The notes below the pieces were generated by a model. It was not told the origin of the DNA and made no database searches. It was given only the letters and a program-made list of their open reading frames with translations. 64,000 nt of DNA, taken from assembly GCA_017549815.1 (NCBI GenBank), contig JAFYNH010000092.1:98913-162912 (forward strand), written 5' to 3'. Both the position numbers and the translations under genes were made by a program. Source of the stretch: Selenomonadaceae bacterium (lineage in GTDB: Bacteria; Bacillota; Negativicutes; Selenomonadales; Selenomonadaceae). This document shows positions 18,837-28,500 of the stretch, in pieces; positions within the stretch are counted from its first letter, which is position 1; every line of letters starts with the position of its first letter.

Positions 18837-20110
18837 TTAAAAAATTTTTAGTCGCGCTGTTCGTCTTATTTAACGTTGCGACCTGCGCGAAGGCAAGCAC
18901 CGAACTTGAAGAGACAGAAATAAGAATGGTCTGCGCGATTTGTTCAATGGGAGCTTACAGCGACAAAGAAAGTCAATTAATGCGTTCAATGGTTACGGAA
19001 CGCGGCTGGCAAATTGAAACTTTATCGCAAAAAAATAATCGCGCCAATGCCAAAGCTTATCTTGTCAGCAAGGGCAACACAAAAATTTTGACAATCGCGG
19101 GCACAGAAAGTTGGAAAGATATTGAGGTTGATTTTCGAGTCGGGCGAGTTCGTTTAAATGAAGACGAATCAATCGACCCTAAAGAAAAAATCGCGAGCGA
19201 CGAAATTTTTTTGCATAGGGGTTTTCGCGATTATACAGACTTAGTGCTTGGTGACGGACTTGCCGAACGTTTGGTAAATTCCCTTAATCAAAATCCGTAT
19301 GAGACGCTTTATCTGACGGGACACAGTTTAGGCGGCGCAGTTGCGACAATCGCGGCAATTCGTTTGACAGACGCGGGCATTCCAAAAAATCAACTGAAGG
19401 TTATAACTTTCGCGGCTCCTGCTGTCGGCTCTCAGGCGTTGGCAAATGCTTACGAAAACAAAATTGACTTAACCCGCGTATTGATGAAGGGCGACGTTAT
19501 CAAAAAATCTCTGCATAAGCTCGGCTATGTTCAATTCGGAAAAGTTTTGGAATACGAGAGAACAAACGCTTCGAGTAAACATTTTAAGCATCTCATGTCG
19601 GTTTATCTTGACTGCGCGATTCGTGATTATCTCAACGCGGGCGGCAACTTCAGATATGAAACGCAAAATAAAATCTATGCGCCGATTTACGTTGCTCCGA
19701 TTCTTGTCGTCAAGGACAGCTTGCCAGTTTCGTATGAAGAAATTATTTTCAACACGCTCAATGACGGCTTGACGAATCATTTTGGCGATTTAACTTTTGC
19801 CGCAGAGAAAAGCCTTGAGATTCAAGAGGATAATGACTTCGACGATAACTTTAGCGAATTCGCTACCGCCGCTAAGAATAATAATTGTAAGTATGTGCTG
19901 ATTCGCATTTTGAAGGCAAAAAAAATTCGTGACACACTTACGGGCGGCAGGCATGTCACGCTTGAGGAAATTATTTTAGACGAAAATGGATTAACGCTGT
20001 CTATGCAGACTTCCGGCGCGTCAACAACTAAATTAACAATTTTTGAGGCAGTACTCACCGCCCAAGAAAATCTAACCGAGAATCTAGAAAACTTTTTTAG
20101 AGGCAATTAA
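18833..20110 (+). CDS. Secreted class 3 lipase-like protein
   Basis: This 425-residue protein has a signal peptide (about residues 1-21) and an alpha/beta-hydrolase core of the lipase class 3 type: LTIAGTES, HRGFRDY and the nucleophile elbow LTGHSLGGA with Ser165. A later KGDVI probably supplies the aspartate and the KHFKHL region the histidine. The C-terminal ~150 residues match nothing I recognise. TTG start overlaps the previous stop. The last 14 bases overlap the 3' end of hisS on the other strand. It probably acts on envelope or external lipids. Confidence 0.85.
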   Translation: MIKKFLVALFVLFNVATCAKASTELEETEIRMVCAICSMGAYSDKESQLMRSMVTERGWQIETLSQKNNRANAKAYLVSKGNTKILTIAGTESWKDIEVDFRVGRVRLNEDESIDPKEKIASDEIFLHRGFRDYTDLVLGDGLAERLVNSLNQNPYETLYLTGHSLGGAVATIAAIRLTDAGIPKNQLKVITFAAPAVGSQALANAYENKIDLTRVLMKGDVIKKSLHKLGYVQFGKVLEYERTNASSKHFKHLMSVYLDCAIRDYLNAGGNFRYETQNKIYAPIYVAPILVVKDSLPVSYEEIIFNTLNDGLTNHFGDLTFAAEKSLEIQEDNDFDDNFSEFATAAKNNNCKYVLIRILKAKKIRDTLTGGRHVTLEEIILDENGLTLSMQTSGASTTKLTIFEAVLTAQENLTENLENFFRGN

Positions 20111-21353
20111 TCTTATCGGAGACTTCGGCAACGGGGATAACTTCCTGCGCGGAGGTCTCCAAATTTTTTATGGTGACGGTCTCGGCGGCAACTTCATCTT
20201 CGCCGATAATCAATGCGAACTTCGCGCCCGATTTAGCCGCCGCCTTCATTTGCGCCTTCATACTTTTTTTGCCAAAGTCCATAGTCGCCGAAATATTTTT
20301 ACGTCGCAAGTCAATTAAAAGTTTGAAAGCATAAGTTTCAGCCGCCGCGCCACTCGACACGATAAACGCGGCGATTTTTTTATCTTGTTCGGGCAAGAGT
20401 TTCTGGAGTTCAAGCGCGAGCAAAATTCTTTCTAAGCCCGCCGCAAAGCCGACTGCAGGAGTATCGTCGCCGCCAATTTCTTTAATCAAGCCGTCGTAGC
20501 GACCGCCGCCCGCCACTGCCGATTGAGCACCGAGCGGCGCATATTGAATTTCAAAGGCGGTCTTAGTGTAGTAGTCAAGCCCGCGCACAAGTCGGTTGTC
20601 AACTTCAAATTCAACGCCCGCCGCCGTCAAAAATTTCTTCAAAGCGTTAAAATGTTCGCGGCAATCGTCGCAAAGACAAGTTTCAATCTTGGGCGCGTCC
20701 TCCATAAATTCTTTCAAGCCGTCGACTTTACAATCGAGAATTCTCAACGGATTTTTTTCAAGACGACGCCGACAATCGCCGCAAAGTTCATCAGCCTCTT
20801 CCGTGAAATATTCCGTGAGTTTCCTTTTAAAAATCGGTCGGCACGCGGGACAACCTACCGTGTTAATCTTCAACTTCAAGTCGTTAAGTCCCAAGCTCTT
20901 TAAGAAATCCCACGCCAATAAAATTATCTCGGCGTCAACCGCAGGATTTTTTTCGCCTAAAGCCTCAACGCCGAATTGATGAAATTCCCTTAAACGTCCC
21001 GCCTGCGGTCTGTCGTAGCGGAACATCGAGCCGATATAAAAAAGTTTCGTCAGTCCCGCGTTCGCGTAAAGTTTATTCTGCAAATAGGCGCGAACGACCG
21101 ACGCCGTATTTTCGGGGCGCAACGTTATCGAGCGGTCGCCTCTGTCCGTGAACGTGTACATTTCCTTATCAACAACGTCCGTGCCCTCGCCTATGCCGCG
21201 CAGAAAAAGTTCCGTGTGCTCAAAAGTCGGCGTGCGAATTTCTTCATAGCCGTAAAGAGCGCATAGCTCCCGAATTTTATTTTCAAGCCGAATCCAGCCG
21301 TCAATTTGATTCGGTAAAATATCTTTGGTGCCTCTCGGCGCATTCGTCAGCAA
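20097..21353 (-). CDS. hisS: Histidyl-tRNA synthetase
   Basis: This 418-residue class II synthetase charges tRNA-His. It begins with APRGTKDILP, has motif 2 TLRPENTASVVRAY, the histidine motif LVRGLDYYTKTAFE, GGGRYDGL and motif 3 AVGFAAGLERI, followed by the anticodon-binding domain (AAFIVSSG onward). TTG at 21353 has AGGAGGT seven bases upstream. The 3' end overlaps the lipase gene by 14 bases in convergent orientation, leaving no room for a terminator. Confidence 0.97.
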   Translation of the reverse strand: MLTNAPRGTKDILPNQIDGWIRLENKIRELCALYGYEEIRTPTFEHTELFLRGIGEGTDVVDKEMYTFTDRGDRSITLRPENTASVVRAYLQNKLYANAGLTKLFYIGSMFRYDRPQAGRLREFHQFGVEALGEKNPAVDAEIILLAWDFLKSLGLNDLKLKINTVGCPACRPIFKRKLTEYFTEEADELCGDCRRRLEKNPLRILDCKVDGLKEFMEDAPKIETCLCDDCREHFNALKKFLTAAGVEFEVDNRLVRGLDYYTKTAFEIQYAPLGAQSAVAGGGRYDGLIKEIGGDDTPAVGFAAGLERILLALELQKLLPEQDKKIAAFIVSSGAAAETYAFKLLIDLRRKNISATMDFGKKSMKAQMKAAAKSGAKFALIIGEDEVAAETVTIKNLETSAQEVIPVAEVSDKINCL

Positions 21354-21374
21354 ATTTCTAACCTCCTTAAATCG

Positions 21375-21572
21375 TCAAATTATCCCATTAACCAGTTTCC
21401 TCAGCTTGTCGAAAGATTTACCCACGACTTCGCCGCTTTTCAGTTGCTCAATGGATTTTTTTAAGTGTTCAAGATTTTTTTCTTTGTAAGACGGGTCGTC
21501 GAATCTCTTTTCGGAACGGGAAATTTTGCCTCTCTGAATAATCTCGTTCGGCTGTGAAAGTTCATTCGTCAA
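21375..21572 (-). CDS. Small hypothetical protein, antitoxin-like helix-rich
   Basis: A 65-residue ORF with TTG start and AGGAGGC upstream, between the PARG-like gene and hisS and co-directional with both. It is highly charged and probably helical; the segment LKKSIEQLKSGEVVGKSFDK recalls small antitoxins of type II systems, but no toxin gene is next to it. Function not known. Confidence 0.55.
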   Translation of the reverse strand: MTNELSQPNEIIQRGKISRSEKRFDDPSYKEKNLEHLKKSIEQLKSGEVVGKSFDKLRKLVNGII

Positions 21573-21609
21573 CAGTTATCAGCCTCCTCAAATTTTTAGA
21601 TTCCCTTAC

Positions 21610-22428
21610 TTATTTTCCCTTGCCCAAAATTTTTTTGAACAGCTCAAAGTTTTTTAACTCGTTCGAGCGACAGAAAATGGCAAAGACAATCTCTTTAAAA
21701 TAGCCCTCGAATTCGGGCAGAACTTTTTTATAAGCCTGCGCGACGACTTCAGGATTATTTTTGAACGCACCGCAACCAAAGGCACCCGTCACGAAAATCT
21801 CCGCGCCTTGATGAGCTACGACTGTGAACATATGCCGAATTCTTTTTTCTTGGAGCGCGAAAAGTTCTTCGTCGCTTATTTGAAACTTAGACAGATTCGG
21901 CGCGGCTATCGTTATCACGTCGACCAAATCCCACTTATCACGCGGCAACCGCGCAGGTCTGTCACCGTCGCTTTTGCAAATTATAATTTCCGGCGAATAA
22001 ATGCAAGCGTCGTCGTGGAGCGGGTCTTTGCGTTCGCGATTGACATTGTAGTAATTTTCCCAATTATTTTCGGTGTCGAGTACTGGATAAAGCGTCGAGC
22101 AACGGCAAAGAGCCTCTTCTTGCGCCCGCGAGCCGTATAACACGCCACCGCCCGGATTAGTCGCCGACGCAAAGTTATGAACTGCTATTCTCAACTCTAA
22201 ATGCTTCCGTTGCATTGAAATTGCCGCGTCAAACGTCCGACGCTTTATGACTGTGATTTCCGTTTTATCGAATCGCTTTTCGGGCAACGACGGATAATCT
22301 TCCGCGCCGTAAAATTGCGTGCCCTTTATCGAATCGGTTATCGCACGTTTCAAATTCTCGTCGCTCTTATAAAATTCTTCCGTGTCGCGAAAAATATCAA
22401 CCATGTCTTCCTTATTAACATACGCCAT
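21610..22428 (-). CDS. Microbial-type PARG (TIGR02452-like) macrodomain protein
   Basis: This 272-residue protein matches bacterial poly(ADP-ribose) glycohydrolase-like macrodomains. The signature is NFASATNPGGGVLYG (diphosphate loop, G93-G95) followed eight residues later by QEE (Q103-E105), the catalytic glutamate pair, then LCRCSTLYP. GAFGCGAFKN near 218 is the second ribose-phosphate loop. It should remove ADP-ribose from proteins or free chains. ATG has GGAGG upstream. It lies three bases after hemZ in the fur - hemZ - PARG - small ORF - hisS run. Confidence 0.85.
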   Translation of the reverse strand: MAYVNKEDMVDIFRDTEEFYKSDENLKRAITDSIKGTQFYGAEDYPSLPEKRFDKTEITVIKRRTFDAAISMQRKHLELRIAVHNFASATNPGGGVLYGSRAQEEALCRCSTLYPVLDTENNWENYYNVNRERKDPLHDDACIYSPEIIICKSDGDRPARLPRDKWDLVDVITIAAPNLSKFQISDEELFALQEKRIRHMFTVVAHQGAEIFVTGAFGCGAFKNNPEVVAQAYKKVLPEFEGYFKEIVFAIFCRSNELKNFELFKKILGKGK

Positions 22429-22431
22429 TAT

Positions 22432-24111
22432 TTAATCTCCTCCCCCGTCTCCTCCGTCTGCGATAAATTCAACCACGTCCGAAAGATTGTCAACCGCTGA
22501 AATAACTTTATCTAAGGAAAATTTTTTATCGGCGCGATTTTCACTATCGGAATTTATATCTTCATCTGCTTGACTTTCCGAATCGACTTGCCCGCAAACT
22601 TCCGCCAAAATTTTTTCACGCCGCTCAATGTATTTGTCAACGTCGCGCAGATAAGTCGTCAAGTCCTTTGCATTGAACGACGCCTGAATTTTTTTATTAA
22701 TTCGGTCGGGAACTTTGGTAGACGCCGCGCCGCCCGTGCCCAAAATTATTTGACGCTCGCCCATCATCTGAACGTTGTAAATTCCTTCCGCGCCGCGCTT
22801 GCACCAGCCGACATTTTCAATCTGCCCGCTCGAATAGCCTTGACGATAAAGATAATACGGCAGATAATTTTCCCCGCGCAGAATTTTTTCGGCGAATTCT
22901 TCCATTTTGCGGACTTCCGCGTCGCTCGGCAAATTAAAATCTTCAAGACGGTTTACTTGGTCGGCAAGACGCACCTGCAACTTTGAACCGCGTTTAATCG
23001 CCAATGCGTGCAAAGTTATATCGTCGGGCTTAAGCGCAAGGACTTTTTCCAAACTGTCCTTGAAGTCGTCAAGCCGTTCGCCCGGCAAGCCCAAAATTAA
23101 ATCGGTATTTATTTTCCAATCGCTCGCCGCCCGCAACTCGTTAAAGGCTCGCGTAAAATCTTCGACGGTGTGTTTACGTCCGATAAAGTCAAGCGTTCGC
23201 TGTTGCATAGTCTGCGGATTGACGCTAACTCGCGTAACACCGAAATTTTTCATGACGGAAATTTTTTCGGCGGTAATCGTATCGGGTCGCCCGCCTTCAA
23301 CCGTAAATTCTTCGACGCCCGCGCCATAAAAATTCTTATGAACAAGTTCAATCATCTCGGCAAAAAATTTTTCGGGCAAAGCAGTCGGAGTGCCGCCGCC
23401 AACATAAATCGTCTGAACTTTAAAGCCGTAACGTTTAATTTCATCAGCCGCCGCCTCAATATCGCGAGTCAAAGCCGTCATGAACTCGGCAATTTTATCT
23501 TCGGCGGGCAGGACGTGCGAAGGAAACGAACAATAAAGACAGCGCGTCTTGCAAAAGGGAATGCCGATATAAACGCCGATAGTTTTCTTGTCGCTTGAAT
23601 TTAGAATCGGGAGCTGGCTAATCGAAACTTCAGTAAGGAGTTGCGCTTTATCGCGGTCGGTAAGATAATCGGAGTAAACGCGCCGACAAATTTTATCGCG
23701 GTCAATGACGCCGTGACTTGTGACGCCAAAGCCTTCGTCGAGCCAACGCTGAATAATTTTCGTTGGGCGCACGCCGTGAAGAATTCCGTAGGGAACACGG
23801 TCGAGACTCAAATTATTGGCAAGGAGCAAGTACAAATTTTTTTTCACAAGGCGATTAACTTCCGCGCCGAATCTTTCATCGGGGCGAACCTGCGAACTTT
23901 TCTTAAGAAATACCGCACTGCCCGCGAAGAAAATTTTTATCCGCGTGATAACTTGCTTGCCGATAATCTCGTTAAAAACTTCCAAGCCGTCGAAGTCAGC
24001 CGCCGCGTCTTCTTTAACCGTCTCGATATTCAGCGAACGCAAAACTTCGCCGACAATCTTTGAAAAATCTCCGTCGCCGCGCAGGCTCAATTTTTTTATC
24101 TTAATGCTCAA
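22432..24111 (-). CDS. hemZ: HemZ-type radical SAM coproporphyrinogen dehydrogenase-like protein
   Basis: This 559-residue protein has an N-terminal domain of ~170 residues typical of HemZ, then a radical SAM core with C187-x3-C191-x2-C194 (PFCKTRCLYCSF), a GGGTPT SAM-binding segment, the family-typical VEGGRPDTIT, and a HemN-like C-terminal region. The end is an unusual acidic tail of about 50 residues. HemZ proteins are annotated as oxygen-independent coproporphyrinogen III oxidases, though the activity of this subfamily is uncertain. Its ATG overlaps the fur stop (ATGA). Confidence 0.9.
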   Translation of the reverse strand: MSIKIKKLSLRGDGDFSKIVGEVLRSLNIETVKEDAAADFDGLEVFNEIIGKQVITRIKIFFAGSAVFLKKSSQVRPDERFGAEVNRLVKKNLYLLLANNLSLDRVPYGILHGVRPTKIIQRWLDEGFGVTSHGVIDRDKICRRVYSDYLTDRDKAQLLTEVSISQLPILNSSDKKTIGVYIGIPFCKTRCLYCSFPSHVLPAEDKIAEFMTALTRDIEAAADEIKRYGFKVQTIYVGGGTPTALPEKFFAEMIELVHKNFYGAGVEEFTVEGGRPDTITAEKISVMKNFGVTRVSVNPQTMQQRTLDFIGRKHTVEDFTRAFNELRAASDWKINTDLILGLPGERLDDFKDSLEKVLALKPDDITLHALAIKRGSKLQVRLADQVNRLEDFNLPSDAEVRKMEEFAEKILRGENYLPYYLYRQGYSSGQIENVGWCKRGAEGIYNVQMMGERQIILGTGGAASTKVPDRINKKIQASFNAKDLTTYLRDVDKYIERREKILAEVCGQVDSESQADEDINSDSENRADKKFSLDKVISAVDNLSDVVEFIADGGDGGGD

Positions 24112-24587
24112 AAAATTTCCTCCTCACTCTCCGCACGACAATCACTACAGTAGCCGAAAAATTTTACTTCGTGATTGAGAATTTGAAAGCCGGATTTTTT
24201 TTCGATATAAGCCTCCAACATTTCCAGCAAATCTTCTTCGAACTCGATAACTTTCTTGCACTTGAGGCAAATCAAATGGTGATGATGATGAACTTTTGGG
24301 TCGGCGGAATTGAGTTCATAGCGAGCGCAACCGTCGCCGAAATCGACATGAACGAGCATCCCCAGTTCGCACAACAAATCCAAAGAGCGATACACCGTCG
24401 CCAAGCCGATTTCCGATTTATTTTCGCGAAGGATATTGTAAACGTCCTCCGCGCTCATATGGTGATAATCCGAATGGTCGACGAAAATTTGAAGAATCTC
24501 CTTGCGTTGCGGCGTCATTTTGTAGCCGTGCTCGGACAATTTCCCGCGCAGGTCTTCCGTGCCGAACAGCTGATGATTTTCGCTCAT
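24108..24587 (-). CDS. Fur/PerR-family metalloregulator
   Basis: This 159-residue regulator has the winged helix GYKMTPQRKEIL...GLATVYRSLDLL and a C-terminal dimerisation domain with a histidine run at 100-104, C107-x2-C110 and C147-x2-C150 for structural zinc. I chose ATG 24587 because GGAGG sits eight bases upstream; the longer frame to 24707 would cross the promoter. It is first in an operon with hemZ, which fits iron- or peroxide-responsive control of haem metabolism. Fur, PerR and Zur cannot be separated with confidence by eye. Confidence 0.9.
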   Translation of the reverse strand: MSENHQLFGTEDLRGKLSEHGYKMTPQRKEILQIFVDHSDYHHMSAEDVYNILRENKSEIGLATVYRSLDLLCELGMLVHVDFGDGCARYELNSADPKVHHHHHLICLKCKKVIEFEEDLLEMLEAYIEKKSGFQILNHEVKFFGYCSDCRAESEEEIF

Positions 24588-24614
24588 TTTAAACCCTCCT
24601 TCGCTTTTAAGTTG

Positions 24615-24643
24615 ATTATAGCAGTTATCAACAAAAAGCACAA
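24615..24643 (-). promoter_or_regulatory. Promoter of fur-hemZ operon
   Basis: On the minus strand TTGTGC (24643-24638), a 17-base spacer and TATAAT (24620-24615), 28 bases before the fur ATG. AT-rich dyads around the -10 (GATAACTGCTATAATCAAC) could be an operator, which is inference. Confidence 0.6.
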
Positions 24644-24708
24644 AAGAAAAGTGATTGGTTGACTTAGAGTAAGATTTATGATTTACATTAATGGGAGAGG
24701 TGAACACT

Positions 24709-25470
24709 ATGAAAGAAAAAAATTTGATTGAACTTCTGCGCGGCTATAAAGCAGGCGAAGTCTCAGAGGAAAAAATTATTGACGAGCTGAAAAATTTTTC
24801 GACGGCGACGGAGAGTTTAGGATTTGCGACGATAGATCACGGGCGCGAACTCCGTCAAGGTTTCCCAGAAGTTATTTATTCGCCCGGCAAGACTAAGGAG
24901 CAACTCAAAATTATTTTTAAAAATCTTTACGAACGGAGCGCGGGCAACTTGATAGCAAGTCGAGCGAGCCGCGAGCAATTTGAATTTTTACACGAAGAAA
25001 TTCCAGCGGCGATTTACGACGAAACTGCGCGAATGATTTACGTTGACCGCGATAAGACTTTGCAACGCGACGAGCATAAAAAAATTTTAATCGTGACTGC
25101 GGGCACAAGCGATATTCCCATTGCGGAAGAGGCACGACTTACGGCTTATCTCTGGGGAAATTTTGTCGAAACTTGTTATGATTGCGGCGTCGCGGGTATT
25201 CACAGGCTTTTTGCTCACATAGATAAAATTACTTCTGCGAACGTGATAATTGTCGTGGCGGGCATGGAAGGCGCATTGGCGAGCGTCGTCGGCGGACTCA
25301 CAAGGCGTCCCGTTATCGCGGTGCCAACAAGTGTCGGTTATGGCGCGTCATTTAATGGCTTAGCGGCTCTTTTGTCAATGCTGAACAGTTGCGCAATGGG
25401 CGTGGGCGTCGTCAACATTGATAACGGATTCGGCGCGGGCGTCCTTGCCTCCAAAATTAATCACGGCTAA
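24709..25470 (+). CDS. larB: LarB-like pyridinium-3,5-biscarboxylate mononucleotide synthase
   Basis: This 253-residue protein matches LarB, a PurE-like carboxylase that acts on nicotinic acid adenine dinucleotide in synthesis of the nickel-pincer cofactor. N-terminal ~100 residues include FATIDHGRELRQGFPEVIY; the PurE-like domain has IVTAGTSDIPIAEEA, VVAGMEGALASVVGGL and VPTSVGYGASFNGLAALLSM. ATG 24709 is preferred over 24691 because GAGAGGTG lies seven bases upstream of it. It is divergent from fur. larC/larE are not in the window. Confidence 0.9.
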   Translation: MKEKNLIELLRGYKAGEVSEEKIIDELKNFSTATESLGFATIDHGRELRQGFPEVIYSPGKTKEQLKIIFKNLYERSAGNLIASRASREQFEFLHEEIPAAIYDETARMIYVDRDKTLQRDEHKKILIVTAGTSDIPIAEEARLTAYLWGNFVETCYDCGVAGIHRLFAHIDKITSANVIIVVAGMEGALASVVGGLTRRPVIAVPTSVGYGASFNGLAALLSMLNSCAMGVGVVNIDNGFGAGVLASKINHG

Positions 25471-25497
25471 AAAAAATCCTCCGAAATTATTGGAGGA
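25470..25497 (-). terminator. Intrinsic terminator of the second RTX gene
   Basis: On the minus strand TCCTCC (25497-25492), a nine-base loop and GGAGGA (25482-25477) are followed by a run of seven to eight T. It lies 20 bases beyond the RTX stop codon. Confidence 0.8.
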
Positions 25498-25517
25498 AAA
25501 ATTTTACCGCGCAGATT

Positions 25518-28500
25518 TTATTTTTTAATTAACTTTGTACCGCTGATTTTGTAAGACGAACTGTTGATATTAAAACTTGTCGTCGTGAAATCTTTTAGCG
25601 TGATTGCTTTAGCCGTTGAGTCAACATTAAAATAAATTTCCTTCTTAGATTTATTATAAGACGCGGAGAAAGTTCCCGTTATCTTTAGCATGTCATCATT
25701 GGCGAAGCCGTAAATAATATCTTGCCCGTCGCCTTTTCCGTAGATAAAAGTATCGGCTCCTGCGTTACCCCAGAGGCTGTCATTACCTTTGCCACCTAAA
25801 AGTGAGTCATTACCTGCGCCGCCAAAAAGCTTGTCCTTGCCACTGTAGCCCGATAAAGTGTCATTGCCAACACCGCCAAATAAAGTATCGTTACCAGCGT
25901 TGCCGTAAAGTTTATCGTTGCCTTTGCCGCCAACCAATGAATCATTGCCCGCATTGCCACTTATTGAATCGCTATTTAAGCCACCGATTATAGTATTCGC
26001 TTTGGCATTGCCACTTATTGTAACTTTGCCCGTCGCCGCGCCCGCGTTTATCGTCGCAACGTTGGCAAGTTTCTTACCGCCCAGATAAATGTCGTCGCTT
26101 GGCGTGAGAGTGCCCGTAAAGTTCTTTGCGACTTTTACGGAAGAATTTTTGCTATTAAACGTCAGCTTACTTGCGAGGTCAAATTTATCAGCGGAGAGTG
26201 TCACCGAACCGCTACTGCTTGCGACTTTAAGGGTATCGGCAGTTTTGGCACCCGTAACGCTTATGGAAGAATTTTTACCAAAGCCGAGCACAAGCGTTGA
26301 ATCTTTTTTGCCGAGTGTTTTAATTTCGGTACTGCCACTCAAGCTTACTTGCAGACCTTTAACGTAATTGACTTTATCATTGCCGTCGCCCGCGCTGTAA
26401 ATTAGGACGGGATTTTTGCCGCTCAAGTTGAAAGTATCGTTGCCTTTGCCGCCTGTGACAGTGACTTTCGCGCCGCTGACCGTGAATTTATCATTGCCTG
26501 CGCCGCCTAAAACAGCCGCATTATTCGCCGCTATGTTAAGGGTGTCGGCATTTGCTGTTCCCGTGAATTTTTTGCCGCTCATGTTGCCCGTCAGCTTAAC
26601 CGAATAATTTTCGGCATTGGATTTAAGCGACGTATTTTTACCAAGAATCGCCGTATCAAGTGTGACAACTTTTTTAGCGGGCGCAGTCAGTTTGGCATTT
26701 TTAACTAAGCCGCCCAGCTCCATTTTCGCAGAACCGGTTTTCTTCGAGCTGTAAACAATTTTATTTTTCGAGACCGTGTAACCCGCGCTTGTATCGGTTT
26801 TCAAACTTGCATTGGTGCCGCTGACTTTCCAATCGGGTGTGAGAGTGGCAGGCTTAAGACTGTCGGCGACTGTGAGCGTATAACTTATGCCCTTATCCAC
26901 CGTGACTGTCGGAGCTTTAGTGGTGAGGACGTTTGCATTGTTAAACGCGATTTTTAAAGAGCCGTCTTTTTGAACGGTTACTTTAATTCCCGACTTAATT
27001 GTAGCGAGTTTCGTCTTAGAATTGAGTCCAGCGATTGTAACGACTTTGCCGCCGCTTGCCGCCGTGTGTGTAATTTTATTATTTTTAAGGGTGTAGTAAT
27101 CGCTGTAGGCGGTTGTTTTATAGGTGGCAATGCCGTTGGCGAATTTGGTAAAGGAACCGTCGGTTTTGACGGTCGCAGTTGGAACGTCTTTAGCAAGACT
27201 CAGCTTGTAGTCGCCAGTAACTGTTACGTCCTTGTCATTAAGGTTAGCGGCAGTAAGCGTGACTTTTTTAGCGGTTGTGTCAACAGTAATAGCGTCAGTG
27301 ATTGTCGTGTTGGTGAGTGTGAATAAAGTTTTACCGCCACTCGTAGGAATATAAGTTATCGTGTTATCCGACGCAGTGTAGCCTTCGCTCATTGTTGCTG
27401 TCTTATAAGCGGAACCGTCAAAACCAGACGCTTTTGTCTGCTTAGACGCATAATCTTTATCGAGTGCCAACGTATAACCACCGTCAACTGTCACATTCTT
27501 TTTGTTAAGATTAGCCGCCGTCAATGTAACTTTCTTAGCAGTAGTATCAACAACAATGTCTTTTGTAATAGTCGCGTCTTTTAGCGTGAATAAGGTTTCG
27601 CCGCCACTTGCCGCCGTGTAAATAATTTTGTTGCCCGAAGCGATGTAGCCTTCGCTTATTGTTGCTGTCTTATAAGCGTTGCCGTCAAAACCAGCCGCCT
27701 TCGTTTGTTTAGACGCATAATCTTTATCGAGTGCCAACGTATAACCACCGTCAACCGTGATAGTTTTGCCGTTAAGGTTAGTTTCTGTCAACGTAACTTT
27801 CTTATTAGCGGTGTCAACGGTAATGTCATCGGTGATTTTTGCGTTGGTGAGTGTGAATAAGGTTTCGCCACCACTCGTTGGAATATAAGTAATCGTGTTG
27901 CCCGACGCAGTGTAGCCTTCGCTCATTGTCGCCGCCTTATAAGCGTTGCCGTCGAAACCCGCCGACTTTGTCTGTTTAGCCGCATAATCTTTATCGAGTG
28001 CCAACGTATAACCACCGTCAACCGTGATAGTTTTGCCGTTAAGGTTAGTTGCTGTCAACGTAACTTTCTTATTAACCGTATCAACTTTGATAGCGTCGGT
28101 GATTATCGCGTTGGTGAGTGTGAATAAAGTTTTACCGCCACTCGTAGGAATATAAGTTATCGTGTTACCCGATGCAGTGTAGCCTTCGCTGATTGTCGCC
28201 GTCTTGTAAGAGGTGCCGTCGAAACCCGCCGCCTTTATCTGCTTAGGAGCGGATACATCTTTAAGCGCGAGAGTATAATCGCCGTCGACTGTGACATTTT
28301 GCTTGTTAAGGTTAGCGGCAGTAAGCGTGACTTTCTTATTGACAGCGTCAACGGTAATGTCATCGGTAATTGTCGCGTTTGTCAGTGTAAATAAAGTTTC
28401 GCCGCCGCTTGCCGCCACATAAGTAATCGTGTTGCCAGAAGAGGTGTAACCGTCGCTCATTGTCGCCGCCTTATAAGCGTTGCCGTCAAAACCTGCCGCC

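Noticed and set aside
24588..24707. Longer fur product starting at 24707
   Set aside because: The extra 40 residues cover the promoter and the true ribosome binding site, and the family starts near ATG 24587.
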